The position numbers and the translations under genes were made by a program. A model generated the notes under the pieces. It did no database searches, was not told the origin of the DNA, and saw nothing but the letters and a program-made list of their open reading frames with translations. Below are positions 35,557-44,937 of a stretch of 64,000 nt of DNA, one piece after another. The DNA comes from Desulfonatronovibrio magnus (lineage in GTDB: Bacteria > Desulfobacterota > Desulfovibrionia > Desulfovibrionales > Desulfonatronovibrionaceae), in assembly GCF_000934755.1 (NCBI RefSeq), contig NZ_KN882181.1:33524-97523 (forward strand), in the 5' to 3' direction. Within the stretch, counting starts at the first letter, position 1, and each line of letters starts with the position of its first letter.

Positions 35557-36432
35557 ATGCCCGACCAGAAAAAAGCATACATGTACGCCCTGCTCACTGT
35601 GGGCATCTGGTCCACAGTAGCCTCGGCCTTTAAGATTTCCCTGCGCTATCTGGATCATATTCAGCTCCTGTTCTACTCCTGCCTGACTTCAACACTGGTG
35701 CTGGGCATGCTGTGCATCTACTTTTTCGGACCAGGATTCTGGAAGCTGATATCCAGGGACAATATAAAATCTTCCCTTATGCTGGGTTTTCTCAACCCTT
35801 TTCTGTATTATCTTGTTCTGTTCAAGGCTTACGATCTGCTTCCGGCCCAGGAGGCCCAGCCTTTAAATTATACATGGGGCATCACTCTGGCCCTGTTGTC
35901 CATTCCCCTGCTTAAACAAAAAATTACCAGAACCCAGATTCTGGCCATAGTTATCAGTTATTCAGGTACTCTAATCATTTCCACCAGAGGCAATATTCTG
36001 GGCCTTGAATTTTCCAACCCTCTCGGAGTTGGTCTGGCCCTTGGGAGCACCATTATCTGGGCCCTGTACTGGATTTACAACACCAAAGACACCCTTGACC
36101 CTGTGCTTAAACTGTTTTTGAACTTTCTGGCCGGGCTGATTTATATTTCCATTTTTCTGCCCTTTGTAACTACCTTTGCCTTTACAGATATCCGAGGCCT
36201 GTACGGTGCTATTTATGTGGGTGTTTTTGAAATGGGCATTACTTTTGTTTTCTGGCTCATGGCTTTGCGGTTTTCCAGAACCACGGCCCAGGTCAGCAAT
36301 CTCATCTATCTCTCCCCTTTTCTGTCTCTGATCTTTATCTATTTTTTTGTGGGTGAGACCATCAGGATTTCCACCATAGTGGGGCTGGTGCTGATCATGG
36401 CCGGGCTTATTATCCAGAACCGGGCCAGGTGA
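35557..36432 (+). CDS. EamA/DMT-family transporter
   Basis: A 291-residue inner-membrane protein with about ten hydrophobic segments in two EamA repeats (residues about 8-140 and 150-288), the drug/metabolite transporter architecture. Substrates of such carriers range from amino acids to sugars and cannot be predicted here. It is divergently placed from the cysteine synthase fusion gene (about 110 bp between starts), so an export role linked to cysteine or its precursors is conceivable but unproven. Confidence 0.88.
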   Translation: MPDQKKAYMYALLTVGIWSTVASAFKISLRYLDHIQLLFYSCLTSTLVLGMLCIYFFGPGFWKLISRDNIKSSLMLGFLNPFLYYLVLFKAYDLLPAQEAQPLNYTWGITLALLSIPLLKQKITRTQILAIVISYSGTLIISTRGNILGLEFSNPLGVGLALGSTIIWALYWIYNTKDTLDPVLKLFLNFLAGLIYISIFLPFVTTFAFTDIRGLYGAIYVGVFEMGITFVFWLMALRFSRTTAQVSNLIYLSPFLSLIFIYFFVGETIRISTIVGLVLIMAGLIIQNRAR

Positions 36433-36616
36433 TGGCATAATTAAGATTTAAAAAATATGTAACAGTACTGTTTTAAGGGAACAGAGGGCTAAACAGATAC
36501 AAAAATATTGCTAATAAAGCTTGATTTTTATCTGCAAATATAATGTAATGATTTAATTCACAATGTTTTAAGACAGGCAGCACTTCCTCGTAAACCCTGC
36601 TTACAACCACAAAATC

Positions 36617-37255
36617 ATGATAAATAAAGAACTTTACGATGATTATATTCAAGCTCTGCTCAAAGGAGACAGGCAGTACTGCTTTGAGCTTGTCAAGGAT
36701 CTGCTGGATAAGGATATATCCATTTATGATCTCTACATTCATCTCTTTCAAAGTTCTCTCTACCACGTGGGTCATCTCTGGGAAACTAACAAGATTTCTG
36801 TAGCAACAGAACATATGGCTACCTCCATCACTGAAGGTCTTTTATCTCTGACCTACCCCAAAATATTTTCAGCTGATCATAAAGGAAAAAAGGCTGTCAT
36901 CTCCTGCATTGCCAATGAATATCACCAGATTGGCGGGAAAATGGTGGCGGATATATTTGAGCTGAACGGGTGGGATGGCTATTTTCTTGGTGCCAATACT
37001 CCGTTAAATGAACTTATGGAAATGGTCAAAGACAAGCAGCCTGACATGCTGGCCTTATCCCTGAGCATATATTTCAATATGCAGTCTTTACATGATGTAA
37101 TAGGCAAGATCAAAGAGGTTTACCCTGAACTTAAAGTTATAGTTGGAGGTCAGGCCTTTCGCTGGGGTGGGCAGGATATTGGAAGCAAATTCAAAAATGT
37201 GCGTTATGTCCCTACAATTAATGACCTCGAAAAAATGCTGGTGAAAAATGACTGA
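36617..37255 (+). CDS. Stand-alone B12-binding protein with CarH-type photoreceptor signature
   Basis: The 212 residues hold a four-helix B12-binding-2 domain (about 1-85) and a Rossmann B12-binding domain (about 90-210). The first has W55-x9-E65-H66, exactly the W-x9-EH signature that caps adenosylcobalamin in light-sensing CarH. The second has E101-x-H103-x2-G106, with the His expected to ligate cobalt, instead of the DxHxxG of methyl-carrier corrinoid proteins. There is no DNA-binding domain. The next gene, a histidine kinase, overlaps by 8 bp. A B12- or light-dependent input to that kinase is inferred. No Shine-Dalgarno is visible. Confidence 0.88.
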   Translation: MINKELYDDYIQALLKGDRQYCFELVKDLLDKDISIYDLYIHLFQSSLYHVGHLWETNKISVATEHMATSITEGLLSLTYPKIFSADHKGKKAVISCIANEYHQIGGKMVADIFELNGWDGYFLGANTPLNELMEMVKDKQPDMLALSLSIYFNMQSLHDVIGKIKEVYPELKVIVGGQAFRWGGQDIGSKFKNVRYVPTINDLEKMLVKND

Positions 37256-38405
37256 CTTCAAAGCCATTAAGACCTGCAGCCATTCTCTGAGCCGCTACCT
37301 GTACCAGGATGCCTCCGTCATTTTGATTCTGATGGATTCAAAGGGTACAATTATTGAAGCCAACAGATATGCCAGAGAAATTATCAATCACGATATACTG
37401 GGTAAAAATATCACTGACTTTCTGGTGGATTTCTCCAATTCAATTGCACTAAGTGACTTGATTGACCAGAATGATGATGCTCATATGCTGAATGTAACCT
37501 CGTCGTCAGGCCTGCCCCAGACCTTTTATTTCAAATTTCTCCAACACGATGAAAATATACTCGCCATAGGTGAACTCAATCATGTTGAGGTGGAAAGTCT
37601 GCGCAAAAACCTTATGAGCCTCAATAATGAATTCAGCAATCTCAACAGGGAATTGCATAAGAAAAACGCCGAACTGGTCAAGCTGAATGATCTGAAAAAT
37701 CACTTTCTGGGCATGGCAGCACATGACCTGCGCAATCCCATAGGAGCTATTCAGAATTTAAGTGAATTTCTGCTGGAAGAGGCAGCTTCAAACCTTACTT
37801 CGGAACACCTTAAATTTATAAGCGTCATTAACACTTCCAGCCGTTTCATGCTTTCACTGCTTGACCAGCTTCTGGATATTGCAAGAATTGAGGCTGGCAA
37901 GCTGGATTTGGACATACAGCCAACAGATCTGCTTAACCTGATAAAGACCTGCGTTGAACTGAACAGAGTACTGGCTGACAAAAAGGGCATAAAGATTCAG
38001 TTTCATCACTATGAAGCATTCCCTGAAATAAAGCTTGATGCCATGAAGATTGAACAGGTTATGCACAATCTTTTATCCAATGCAATAAAATTTTCTCAGC
38101 CTGGGACCAGGGTCTATGTTAGCGCTTTTTTAAGTGATGATCATGTTACTGTTTCGGTAAAGGATGAAGGTCCTGGAATTCCCAGGGAAGATTTAGACAA
38201 GCTATACAAGCCTTTCTCACGAACAAGCGTTCAGGTTCCTGCAGGCGAAAAAAGTACAGGGCTTGGGCTGGCCATAGTGCATAAAATCATTCTCGGGCAT
38301 TCTGGCAAGATATGGGTGGACAGTAAGGTGGGAGAAGGCTCGGTTTTTTCATTTTCAATCCCCTTAAAACACAGCAAAACTACCCGGAACCCGCAGCAGC
38401 CCTGA
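37248..38405 (+). CDS. PAS-domain histidine kinase coupled to the B12-binding protein
   Basis: A 385-residue soluble kinase: N-terminal PAS-like domain (about 20-110), coiled coil (about 112-150), HisKA with H159 in MAAHDLRNP, then HATPase with the N box (HNLLSNAIKFS), DEGPGIP and GLGLAIVHK. It lacks membrane helices and a receiver, so a separate response regulator must exist; none is adjacent. Its start lies inside the B12-binding gene. The 3' end overlaps the convergent pilB-like gene by 26 bp. Confidence 0.92.
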   Translation: MTDFKAIKTCSHSLSRYLYQDASVILILMDSKGTIIEANRYAREIINHDILGKNITDFLVDFSNSIALSDLIDQNDDAHMLNVTSSSGLPQTFYFKFLQHDENILAIGELNHVEVESLRKNLMSLNNEFSNLNRELHKKNAELVKLNDLKNHFLGMAAHDLRNPIGAIQNLSEFLLEEAASNLTSEHLKFISVINTSSRFMLSLLDQLLDIARIEAGKLDLDIQPTDLLNLIKTCVELNRVLADKKGIKIQFHHYEAFPEIKLDAMKIEQVMHNLLSNAIKFSQPGTRVYVSAFLSDDHVTVSVKDEGPGIPREDLDKLYKPFSRTSVQVPAGEKSTGLGLAIVHKIILGHSGKIWVDSKVGEGSVFSFSIPLKHSKTTRNPQQP

Positions 38406-40146
38406 CCTGAGTAATATCTGTTATCCCCCGCAATAATTTGATCAGACCATCCTGCTTTAAAGAAAGCATACCTTCTGACAGGGCCATATCCCTTATTTCT
38501 TCTGTGGGCTTTTTGTATTTTATCATCTTCTTTATCCCTTCTGTATTGACCATAAGCTCATGAATGCCGATACGTCCCTTATAACCGCCAATGCATTGCC
38601 TGCAGCCCTTGGCTTTATGAAGGACAGGTTCCTTATCAAAAATCTTTCCAACCTGTTCTTCAAAGCCCTGACCATACTCAAGGGCAAGTTCCTGCATCTC
38701 TTTGCTGGAAGGTGAGTAGGCTTCCTTGCACTTGGGGCAAAGAGTTTTAACCAGCCTCTGGCCGAGAACACCCAACAAGGAATCAGCAAAATTGAATGGG
38801 TCCAGTTCCATATCCAGAAGGCGGGTTACTGTTTCAGGGGCGGTATTGGTGTGCAGGGTGCTGAATACCACATGCCCTGTCAGAGATGCTTCCACCCCGA
38901 TGTGAGCTGTTTCTCTGTCTCTCATTTCACCAATCATGATGATATCAGGGTCAGCCCTGAGAAAAGAGCGCAGGATGGAGGCAAAGGTCAGGCCGATTTT
39001 TGGATTAACCTGGACCTGGCGCAAACCATCCTGACTTATTTCCACAGGATCCTCAGCTGTCCATATTTTTCGTTCAGGAGTATTAATATAACTCACAGCA
39101 GAATGCAGTGTGGTGGTTTTTCCTGATCCGGTTGGGCCTACAACAAGAATCAGTCCGTAAGGTTTATGAATAAGACGTTCAAAATTGGTCTGATTTTCCT
39201 GTGTCAGGCCGAGTTTTTCCAAAGGCATGGGTTTGCCCGAAGCAAGAAGACGCATGACAACATCTTCCTGGCCCTCCATGGTGGGTATGGTGGCTATTCT
39301 GAACTCTAGAAGACGATTGATCTCAGATAATTTTATTTTGACTTTCCCGTCCTGAGGCAGACGCCTTTCAGCAATATCCAAATGGGACATAATTTTTATA
39401 CGAGAAACAAGTGGACGTGCCAGGGCAAGGCGCATTTTTCTAAACTCATGACAGGTTCCGTCAATACGCAGCCGAATCATACAGTATCTTGCCCTTACAT
39501 TGGGCTCTATATGAATATCTGAAGCATTTTTCCGCCAGGCCTCAACCATAAGGGCATTAACAAGCCGTACAACCTCACTGTCATGCTCCGTTATTTCACC
39601 GTCTTCTATGACATCATCATCCTGATCATCATCCAGATCAAGATCATCAGCAAGAGAAGCCATACTGCTGTCAGAATTCAGCTGATTATAAAAATAATCA
39701 ATAAAGGATTCAATATCCTTGGAAAGAGATACATGGGGGACAATGCGACTGGTTCCGAAGATAAACCTTATTTCATCTAAACGACCCAGATCAAAAGGAT
39801 TGCTGACCAGAACAACAATATTGTTTCCTTCCCTTTTTAGCGGAACCCAGCCAAACTTTTTTAAAAAATCCGGATCAAGATTTTTCTTTTCAAAAAGGTC
39901 AAATGGAGGCTCATAGTCATTATCAAAGGGTACAAACTTAGTATCATAAAATTTTTCTAAGGATTTCCCAAGATCGCTTTTATTAATCTTGAAAATATCC
40001 AGAAGCGCCTCGTCAACAGTTACCCCTCTTGTCTTGGCTGCAGTCAAGGCCTTGTCAAGATCGACTTTACTTAACAGGCCTTTCTCCATGAGGTATGAAT
40101 ACCTGTTGGCAGGCTTTTTTTGTTCCTTTACCGGAAGGGCAGTCAT
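38380..40146 (-). CDS. Type IV pilus/type II secretion assembly ATPase (PilB/GspE)
   Basis: Cytoplasmic hexameric ATPase powering pilin or pseudopilin assembly. The 588 residues have an N-terminal MshEN/GspE-N domain (about 20-150), an acidic linker (DDLDLDDDQDDD), then the ATPase core with Walker A GPTGSGKTTT, Asp box and Walker B (ADPDIIMIGEMRD), His box (STLHTN) and a tetracysteine zinc site (CPKC ... CRQC). No other pilus or secretion genes are in the window, so whether it is PilB or GspE is open. Confidence 0.93.
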   Translation of the reverse strand: MTALPVKEQKKPANRYSYLMEKGLLSKVDLDKALTAAKTRGVTVDEALLDIFKINKSDLGKSLEKFYDTKFVPFDNDYEPPFDLFEKKNLDPDFLKKFGWVPLKREGNNIVVLVSNPFDLGRLDEIRFIFGTSRIVPHVSLSKDIESFIDYFYNQLNSDSSMASLADDLDLDDDQDDDVIEDGEITEHDSEVVRLVNALMVEAWRKNASDIHIEPNVRARYCMIRLRIDGTCHEFRKMRLALARPLVSRIKIMSHLDIAERRLPQDGKVKIKLSEINRLLEFRIATIPTMEGQEDVVMRLLASGKPMPLEKLGLTQENQTNFERLIHKPYGLILVVGPTGSGKTTTLHSAVSYINTPERKIWTAEDPVEISQDGLRQVQVNPKIGLTFASILRSFLRADPDIIMIGEMRDRETAHIGVEASLTGHVVFSTLHTNTAPETVTRLLDMELDPFNFADSLLGVLGQRLVKTLCPKCKEAYSPSSKEMQELALEYGQGFEEQVGKIFDKEPVLHKAKGCRQCIGGYKGRIGIHELMVNTEGIKKMIKYKKPTEEIRDMALSEGMLSLKQDGLIKLLRGITDITQVRAAAGSG

Positions 40147-40169
40147 ATATTTTCTGACAGTATATGAAA

Positions 40170-40194
40170 AAAGCCCCGAGTATAACGGGGCTTT
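40170..40194 (-). terminator. Intrinsic terminator of the ilv operon
   Basis: On the minus strand a 9-bp stem AAAGCCCCG/CGGGGCTTT with a 7-base loop is followed by a T run (TTTTTTCATA), 18 bp after the ilvC stop and before the pilB-like gene. Confidence 0.88.
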
Positions 40195-40211
40195 AATTCT
40201 TGTGTTAAGTA

Positions 40212-41201
40212 CTATTTGTTAAGCCAGGCCATCATACTACGAAGATTTGCTCCCACCTCTTCAATCTGGTGTTTATGAGCCTGCCTGCGTAATGCCTTGA
40301 AACCGGGAGCCCCAGCTTTGTTTTCAAGTATCCATTCCCTGGCAAACGTTCCATCCTGAATCTCATCCAGAATTTTCTTCATTTCCTGTTTGACTTTTGG
40401 AGAAACTACCCTTTTGCCTCTGGTATAGTCTCCGTACTCAGCTGTGTCGCTTATGGAGTAGTGCATTTTAGATAATCCGCCTTCATATAGAAGATCGACA
40501 ATCAGTTTAAGTTCATGCATGCATTCAAAGTATGCCACCTCAGGCTGATATCCGGCTTCTACCAGGGTTTCAAAACCGGAACGGATGAGTTCACTCACGC
40601 CGCCACACAAAACTGCCTGTTCACCAAAAAGATCGGTTTCAGTCTCTTCCTCAAAAGTGGTTTCAATCACTCCTGATCTTGTGGATCCGATTCCCTTGGC
40701 ATAAGCCAGAGCATACTCCATAGCCTTGCCGGAATGGTCCTGATGTACTGCTACAAGAGCTGGTACTGCACCACCCTGAGCATACTCCCTTCTAACAAGA
40801 TGACCAGGTCCCTTGGGAGCAACCATTACTACATCCACATCTGCCGGAGGTACTATCTGGCTGAAATGAATATTAAAACCATGACTGAAAACAAGAACTT
40901 TACCAGCAGTCAGGTTGGGCAACACTTCTTGTTCATAAACTTGAGGCTGATATTGATCCTGCACAAGAATCTGAATCATATCCGCTTTCATGGCCGCATC
41001 AGAGGCAGACTCAGGATGAAAGCCGTCATTTCTGGCCTGTTTCCAGTTATCTCCTCCGGGTCTTTGTCCAACAATGACATTAAGCCCGGAGTCCCTTAGA
41101 TTCTGAGCATGGGCATGCCCCTGGCTCCCATATCCAATTATTGCTATGGTCTTGTCCTTGAGAATGGACAGATCAGCATCATTTTCATAGTATACTTTCA
41201 T
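40212..41201 (-). CDS. ilvC: Ketol-acid reductoisomerase (NADP+)
   Basis: Second step of branched-chain amino acid synthesis. The 329-residue short-form (class I) enzyme has the Rossmann motif [12 protein letters not shown], the GPG and KGPGH segments ([12 protein letters not shown]) and the C-terminal knotted domain with EQAVLCGG and the conserved Glu residues near [20 protein letters not shown] precedes the ATG. It is the last gene of ilvB-ilvN-ilvC. Confidence 0.98.
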   Translation of the reverse strand: MKVYYENDADLSILKDKTIAIIGYGSQGHAHAQNLRDSGLNVIVGQRPGGDNWKQARNDGFHPESASDAAMKADMIQILVQDQYQPQVYEQEVLPNLTAGKVLVFSHGFNIHFSQIVPPADVDVVMVAPKGPGHLVRREYAQGGAVPALVAVHQDHSGKAMEYALAYAKGIGSTRSGVIETTFEEETETDLFGEQAVLCGGVSELIRSGFETLVEAGYQPEVAYFECMHELKLIVDLLYEGGLSKMHYSISDTAEYGDYTRGKRVVSPKVKQEMKKILDEIQDGTFAREWILENKAGAPGFKALRRQAHKHQIEEVGANLRSMMAWLNK

Positions 41202-41222
41202 CTTTTCTCCTTATCTTTAAAA

Positions 41223-41705
41223 CTAAAACTGCATACTTCTACGCATGGCCACAGTTCCTGTTCTGGCAAACTCCTTAATTCCGAAACGCTGCAGCAAATT
41301 AACAATGGCTTTGATTTTGCCCTGATCTCCAGTAACTTCAATGGTCAGTTCGTCAGTGCTGACGTCAACAACTTTGCACCTGAAGATATCAGCCACTCTG
41401 AGTATCTCCGCTCTTTTGGAGTCCTCGGCATTAACTTTTATAAGGACCATTTCCCTTTCAACTGATTTAAGATCGGTCAGATCAACAACTTTAATAACAG
41501 TTACTACTTTGCGCAACTGCTTGACAATCTGTTCAATTATCTGTTCATCACCAAAGGTGGTTATAGTCATGAGGGACACCCCTTTTTCAAGGGTTGGCCC
41601 AACATTCAGAGTGTCAATATTAAATCCTCTGCCACTGAACAAACCGGCAACTCTGGACAGGACCCCGGGTTCATTTTCTACAAGTACTGATAATACATGT
41701 CTCAT
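41223..41705 (-). CDS. ilvN: Acetolactate synthase small (regulatory) subunit
   Basis: The 160-residue subunit has an N-terminal ACT domain (LSVLVENEPGVLSRVAGLFSG begins it) that binds the feedback inhibitor valine, and the C-terminal ALS-small domain (residues about 85-155). It lies 10 bp after ilvB. The name ilvH would be equally acceptable. Confidence 0.97.
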   Translation of the reverse strand: MRHVLSVLVENEPGVLSRVAGLFSGRGFNIDTLNVGPTLEKGVSLMTITTFGDEQIIEQIVKQLRKVVTVIKVVDLTDLKSVEREMVLIKVNAEDSKRAEILRVADIFRCKVVDVSTDELTIEVTGDQGKIKAIVNLLQRFGIKEFARTGTVAMRRSMQF

Positions 41706-41715
41706 TGACTGCCTC

Positions 41716-43404
41716 CTAAACCAAAAGCATTTCAGTTAGTGAGGCCCCTGCTGGAACCATTGGATAAACATTTTCCTCAGGCTCGACCCGAACGTCAACT
41801 ATGCAGGGCAAAGGAGAAGCAAAGGCCTGCTTAAGTACAGGAACCACGTCTTCATTTTTTTCAATCAAATAGCCTTCAGCCCCAAAAGCCTGTGCCAGTT
41901 TAACAAAATCAGGATTAAGGTGCAGGCAGGTCGCACAATAATTTTTATCATAAAACAGTTCCTGCCACTGCCTGACCATGCCAAGATATCCATTATTGAG
42001 AATTACTACTTTAACAGGCAATTTATAACTCATGGCAGTGGCCATCTCCTGAATATTCATCTGAATGGAGCCATCACCTGCAATGTCAATAACCAGTTTG
42101 TCAGGATGGGCAACCTGAGCCCCAATAGCGGCAGGCAGCCCGTAACCCATGGTTCCCAGTCCGCCTGAAGTAAGCAGGGTTCTGGGGTTATGATATTTGA
42201 AAAACTGAGCAGCCCACATCTGATTCTGACCAACCTCTGTGGAAATTATAGCCTGACCTCTGGTCAGTTCGTATATTTTCTCCATAACAAACTGAGGCTT
42301 AATAAATCCTTCCTTACTATCATATCTTAAAGGATGCTCTTTGGACCATCCGTTAGTAGTTTTGAGCCATTCCTCATGCTTTTGCTCCCATGCAATGCCT
42401 TCAATTTCTTCAAGTTCTTCTTCCATGGCCTGCAAAGCGTTCTGGCAATCTGAAACAATAGGAATATGCACAGACACATTTTTACGAATGGAAGTAGGGT
42501 CAATATCTACATGAATAATTTTGGCCCTTGGAGCAAAAGTGTTCACTTTTCCTGTAACACGGTCATCAAACCTGGCTCCAACTGAGATTAACACATCAGA
42601 ATTGTTTACAGCCATATTGGCTGCGTAAGTTCCATGCATACCCAGCATTCCCAGCCACAAATCATCATTTCCAGGAAATGAGCCTAAACCCATCAGAGTG
42701 GCTGTAACAGGAATAAGATAGCGTCTCGACAGTCTGGTCAAAACCTCTGAGGCATGAGAAGAAATAACTCCACCTCCGGCATAGATCAGAGGCCTTTCTG
42801 CCTTGGCTATCATCCTGGCAGCCTTGCGGACCTGCTTTCTATTTGGGGCATATGTGGGGTTGTAGCTTCTGATGCTTATGGCATCTGGATACTCATATTT
42901 AGTTTTCGCCTGCATGACATCTTTAGGCAGGTCAATAAGAACAGGCCCCGGCCTGCCGGTGGAGGCGATATAAAAGGCCTCCTTAATGGTTTTGGACAGC
43001 TGATTAATGTCCTTGACCAGATAGTTATGCTTGGTACATGGTCTGGTAATGCCGACAATGTCAACTTCCTGAAAAGCATCATTGCCGATAAGCGGCGTTG
43101 GAACCTGCCCGGTAAAAATGACCAGAGGTATGGAATCCATATAGGCAGTGGCTATACCTGTAACGGTATTGGTAGCGCCAGGACCTGATGTCACTAAGCA
43201 TACACCAACCTTGCCTGTAGACCGGGCATAGCCGTCAGCTGCGTGCACCGCCCCCTGTTCATGTCTGACCAGAAAATGTTGTATAGGATATTTAGGTATT
43301 TCATCGTAAATATCAATAACCGCTCCGCCAGGAAAACCGAAGATGTGCTTGACATCTTCTCTTTTAAGGCTTTCCAGTAATATCTGAGCCCCGGTGAGCT
43401 CCAT
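41716..43404 (-). CDS. ilvB: Acetolactate synthase large (catalytic) subunit
   Basis: Thiamine-diphosphate enzyme condensing pyruvate to acetolactate. The 562 residues contain the N-terminal catalytic Glu ([15 protein letters not shown]), the FAD-binding central domain and the ThDP motif (GDGSIQMN ... NN). It is followed by ilvN and ilvC and starts 1 bp after a DUF465 gene, so the operon probably begins further upstream with the small conserved genes. Confidence 0.98.
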   Translation of the reverse strand: MELTGAQILLESLKREDVKHIFGFPGGAVIDIYDEIPKYPIQHFLVRHEQGAVHAADGYARSTGKVGVCLVTSGPGATNTVTGIATAYMDSIPLVIFTGQVPTPLIGNDAFQEVDIVGITRPCTKHNYLVKDINQLSKTIKEAFYIASTGRPGPVLIDLPKDVMQAKTKYEYPDAISIRSYNPTYAPNRKQVRKAARMIAKAERPLIYAGGGVISSHASEVLTRLSRRYLIPVTATLMGLGSFPGNDDLWLGMLGMHGTYAANMAVNNSDVLISVGARFDDRVTGKVNTFAPRAKIIHVDIDPTSIRKNVSVHIPIVSDCQNALQAMEEELEEIEGIAWEQKHEEWLKTTNGWSKEHPLRYDSKEGFIKPQFVMEKIYELTRGQAIISTEVGQNQMWAAQFFKYHNPRTLLTSGGLGTMGYGLPAAIGAQVAHPDKLVIDIAGDGSIQMNIQEMATAMSYKLPVKVVILNNGYLGMVRQWQELFYDKNYCATCLHLNPDFVKLAQAFGAEGYLIEKNEDVVPVLKQAFASPLPCIVDVRVEPEENVYPMVPAGASLTEMLLV

Positions 43405-43405
43405 C

Positions 43406-43636
43406 TTAACCCTCCATTTTTTTGTATTTATCTAAGATGGCATGAATCTTTGTTTTTCCTGCGAGTTTTTTCTTCTTAAGCTCTTTGACCTCCTGGTCTT
43501 CTGAAGGTGTCAGATAAGGTTTGGATTCATACTTCTCAAGAATTTTTTCATACGCAATGTGATTATCCCAAAGACTCTGCAACTCTTCGTCCTTCTCCCC
43601 ATACTTTGCAATCAATTCCAGCTCGTACTGCTCCAT
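43406..43636 (-). CDS. DUF465 family small protein (YdcH-like)
   Basis: A 76-residue, highly charged helical protein with a helix-turn-helix hairpin look and a [18 protein letters not shown] segment as in the DUF465/YdcH family. The function is unknown. It has a good GGAGG-type site upstream and is tightly packed between the DUF167 gene and ilvB. Confidence 0.85.
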   Translation of the reverse strand: MEQYELELIAKYGEKDEELQSLWDNHIAYEKILEKYESKPYLTPSEDQEVKELKKKKLAGKTKIHAILDKYKKMEG

Positions 43637-43646
43637 TACGCCCTCC

Positions 43647-43952
43647 TTAGTTGAAATGATTATATTTTTTAAAAAACAAATCCCATGAACTCTCGGCCAC
43701 TCCCTTGATAAGTAAAGTTTTGCGTCTGCTGCTCAAGCCATTTACAATACTGACATTTTTGGCCGGAACCTGTATCAGGTTTGCAAGATATCTGCATAAC
43801 GACTGGTTGGCCTTGCCGTCAACTGGAGGCGCCTGCAGTTTAACCTTTAAACAACCATCATGAATGCCCGTGACAGCGTCTTTTTTTGATCCTGGCTGAA
43901 CCCAGACCTTAAGCCTCCATTGAAAATTATCTATTTTTTTCAAAAAATCCAT
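43647..43952 (-). CDS. DUF167 family protein (YggU-like)
   Basis: A 101-residue member of the small DUF167/YggU family, with the conserved VQPGSKKDAVTG, APPVDGKAN and KTLLIKG segments. The function is unknown. It lies 10 bp upstream of the DUF465 gene in the divIVA-ilv run. Confidence 0.92.
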   Translation of the reverse strand: MDFLKKIDNFQWRLKVWVQPGSKKDAVTGIHDGCLKVKLQAPPVDGKANQSLCRYLANLIQVPAKNVSIVNGLSSRRKTLLIKGVAESSWDLFFKKYNHFN

Positions 43953-44021
43953 AAAAATTTTTTATGGTTCCTCTCGGGCTCTGTCCCCAGTGGGCAATAA
44001 CCACTTTAACAGCTATTACTC

Positions 44022-44522
44022 TCAAGCTTTACTCAAAAATTTGAGCTTGGATTCTGCTTCCTCCAAACGGTCATTTGCCTCATCCTGAGAATCAAGCAGT
44101 TTAAGGTGCGATTCAATCATAGATCTCAGTTTGATCTCAAAGTGAGCGCGCTGCTTCTTAAGCTCTGATATATCCTCATGTATCTGAGCCAGCCGTTTGT
44201 GAGCGTGACGCAGAATATCTTCTGCCTTTGCCTGTGACTCCCTGATAATAAGCTTGCCCTGCTTCTGAGCATTGGATTTTATATCATCAGTCATCTTTTG
44301 AGTACTTAGAAGCGTGTCCTTTAGTATTTCCTCTCTACTTTTATACTCATCCAGTTTTTCTTCAAGCACTTTTACGCTTTTTTCCAGATTCATATTATGC
44401 TCAGACAAAAAACCAACATAGTCCGCGAGATCCTGAAGAAAAATCTCTACGTCATGCTTACTGTAGCCAATAAGAGTTGATGAGAATTTTTTGTTGAGAA
44501 TATCAATCTTGGATATCTCCAT
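44022..44522 (-). CDS. DivIVA-domain protein
   Basis: The 166-residue coiled-coil protein begins with the DivIVA/GpsB membrane-binding motif (ISKIDILNKKFSSTLIGYSK, then HDVEIFLQDLADY), followed by a long heptad-rich coil (about 40-150). DivIVA proteins mark negatively curved membranes at poles or septa and recruit partners. It sits next to yggT, an arrangement also found outside this group and suggesting a cell-envelope or division role. Confidence 0.9.
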   Translation of the reverse strand: MEISKIDILNKKFSSTLIGYSKHDVEIFLQDLADYVGFLSEHNMNLEKSVKVLEEKLDEYKSREEILKDTLLSTQKMTDDIKSNAQKQGKLIIRESQAKAEDILRHAHKRLAQIHEDISELKKQRAHFEIKLRSMIESHLKLLDSQDEANDRLEEAESKLKFLSKA

Positions 44523-44597
44523 AAGAACCTCCCTTTGTGGTCGTGATGGAATCGTAAGCGTCTCAGCCGGGCGGTCCGGGACACAGTTGTAAAGTGA

Positions 44598-44900
44598 TTA
44601 ACCAAAACCTCTGGCCATCTGATAAAGACTCTGGATAACAAATAATTTGATAAATTGAATAGATACCAGAACAATTACTGGAGAAAGATCTATGCCGCCC
44701 AGATTGGTAAAAGGCAACCAGTACCGCACCCTGTTAAACACAGGTTCTGTAAGGTTGCGCAGTATTCTGACTATAGGATTGTAGGGATCAGGCTGAACCC
44801 AGGACAGAAGTGCAGATATGATCACTATCCAGAAATATAGCGTAAGCAGAGTGTCTGCAACACTCACTATGGCAGTAAAAAAATTACCGAAGACAAACAT
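44598..44900 (-). CDS. YggT family membrane protein
   Basis: A 100-residue protein with two hydrophobic segments (about 8-30 and 66-90) and the family motif ISALLSWVQPDPYNPIVRIL, RNLTEPVFNRVR. YggT is implicated in osmotic stress and cell division in various bacteria, but its exact role is unknown. It is followed after 75 bp by divIVA. The gap holds a diverged A-type hairpin (CAGCCGGGCGGTCCGGGAC). Confidence 0.93.
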   Translation of the reverse strand: MFVFGNFFTAIVSVADTLLTLYFWIVIISALLSWVQPDPYNPIVRILRNLTEPVFNRVRYWLPFTNLGGIDLSPVIVLVSIQFIKLFVIQSLYQMARGFG

Positions 44901-44937
44901 TTTCCCTCCCTTGATGTGTAGTCTTTAACCGTTGAAA

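Noticed and set aside
36511-36544. TATAAT at 36539 as a promoter for the B12-binding gene.
   Set aside because: The -10 match is perfect, but no -35 element is found at acceptable spacing, so it was not listed.
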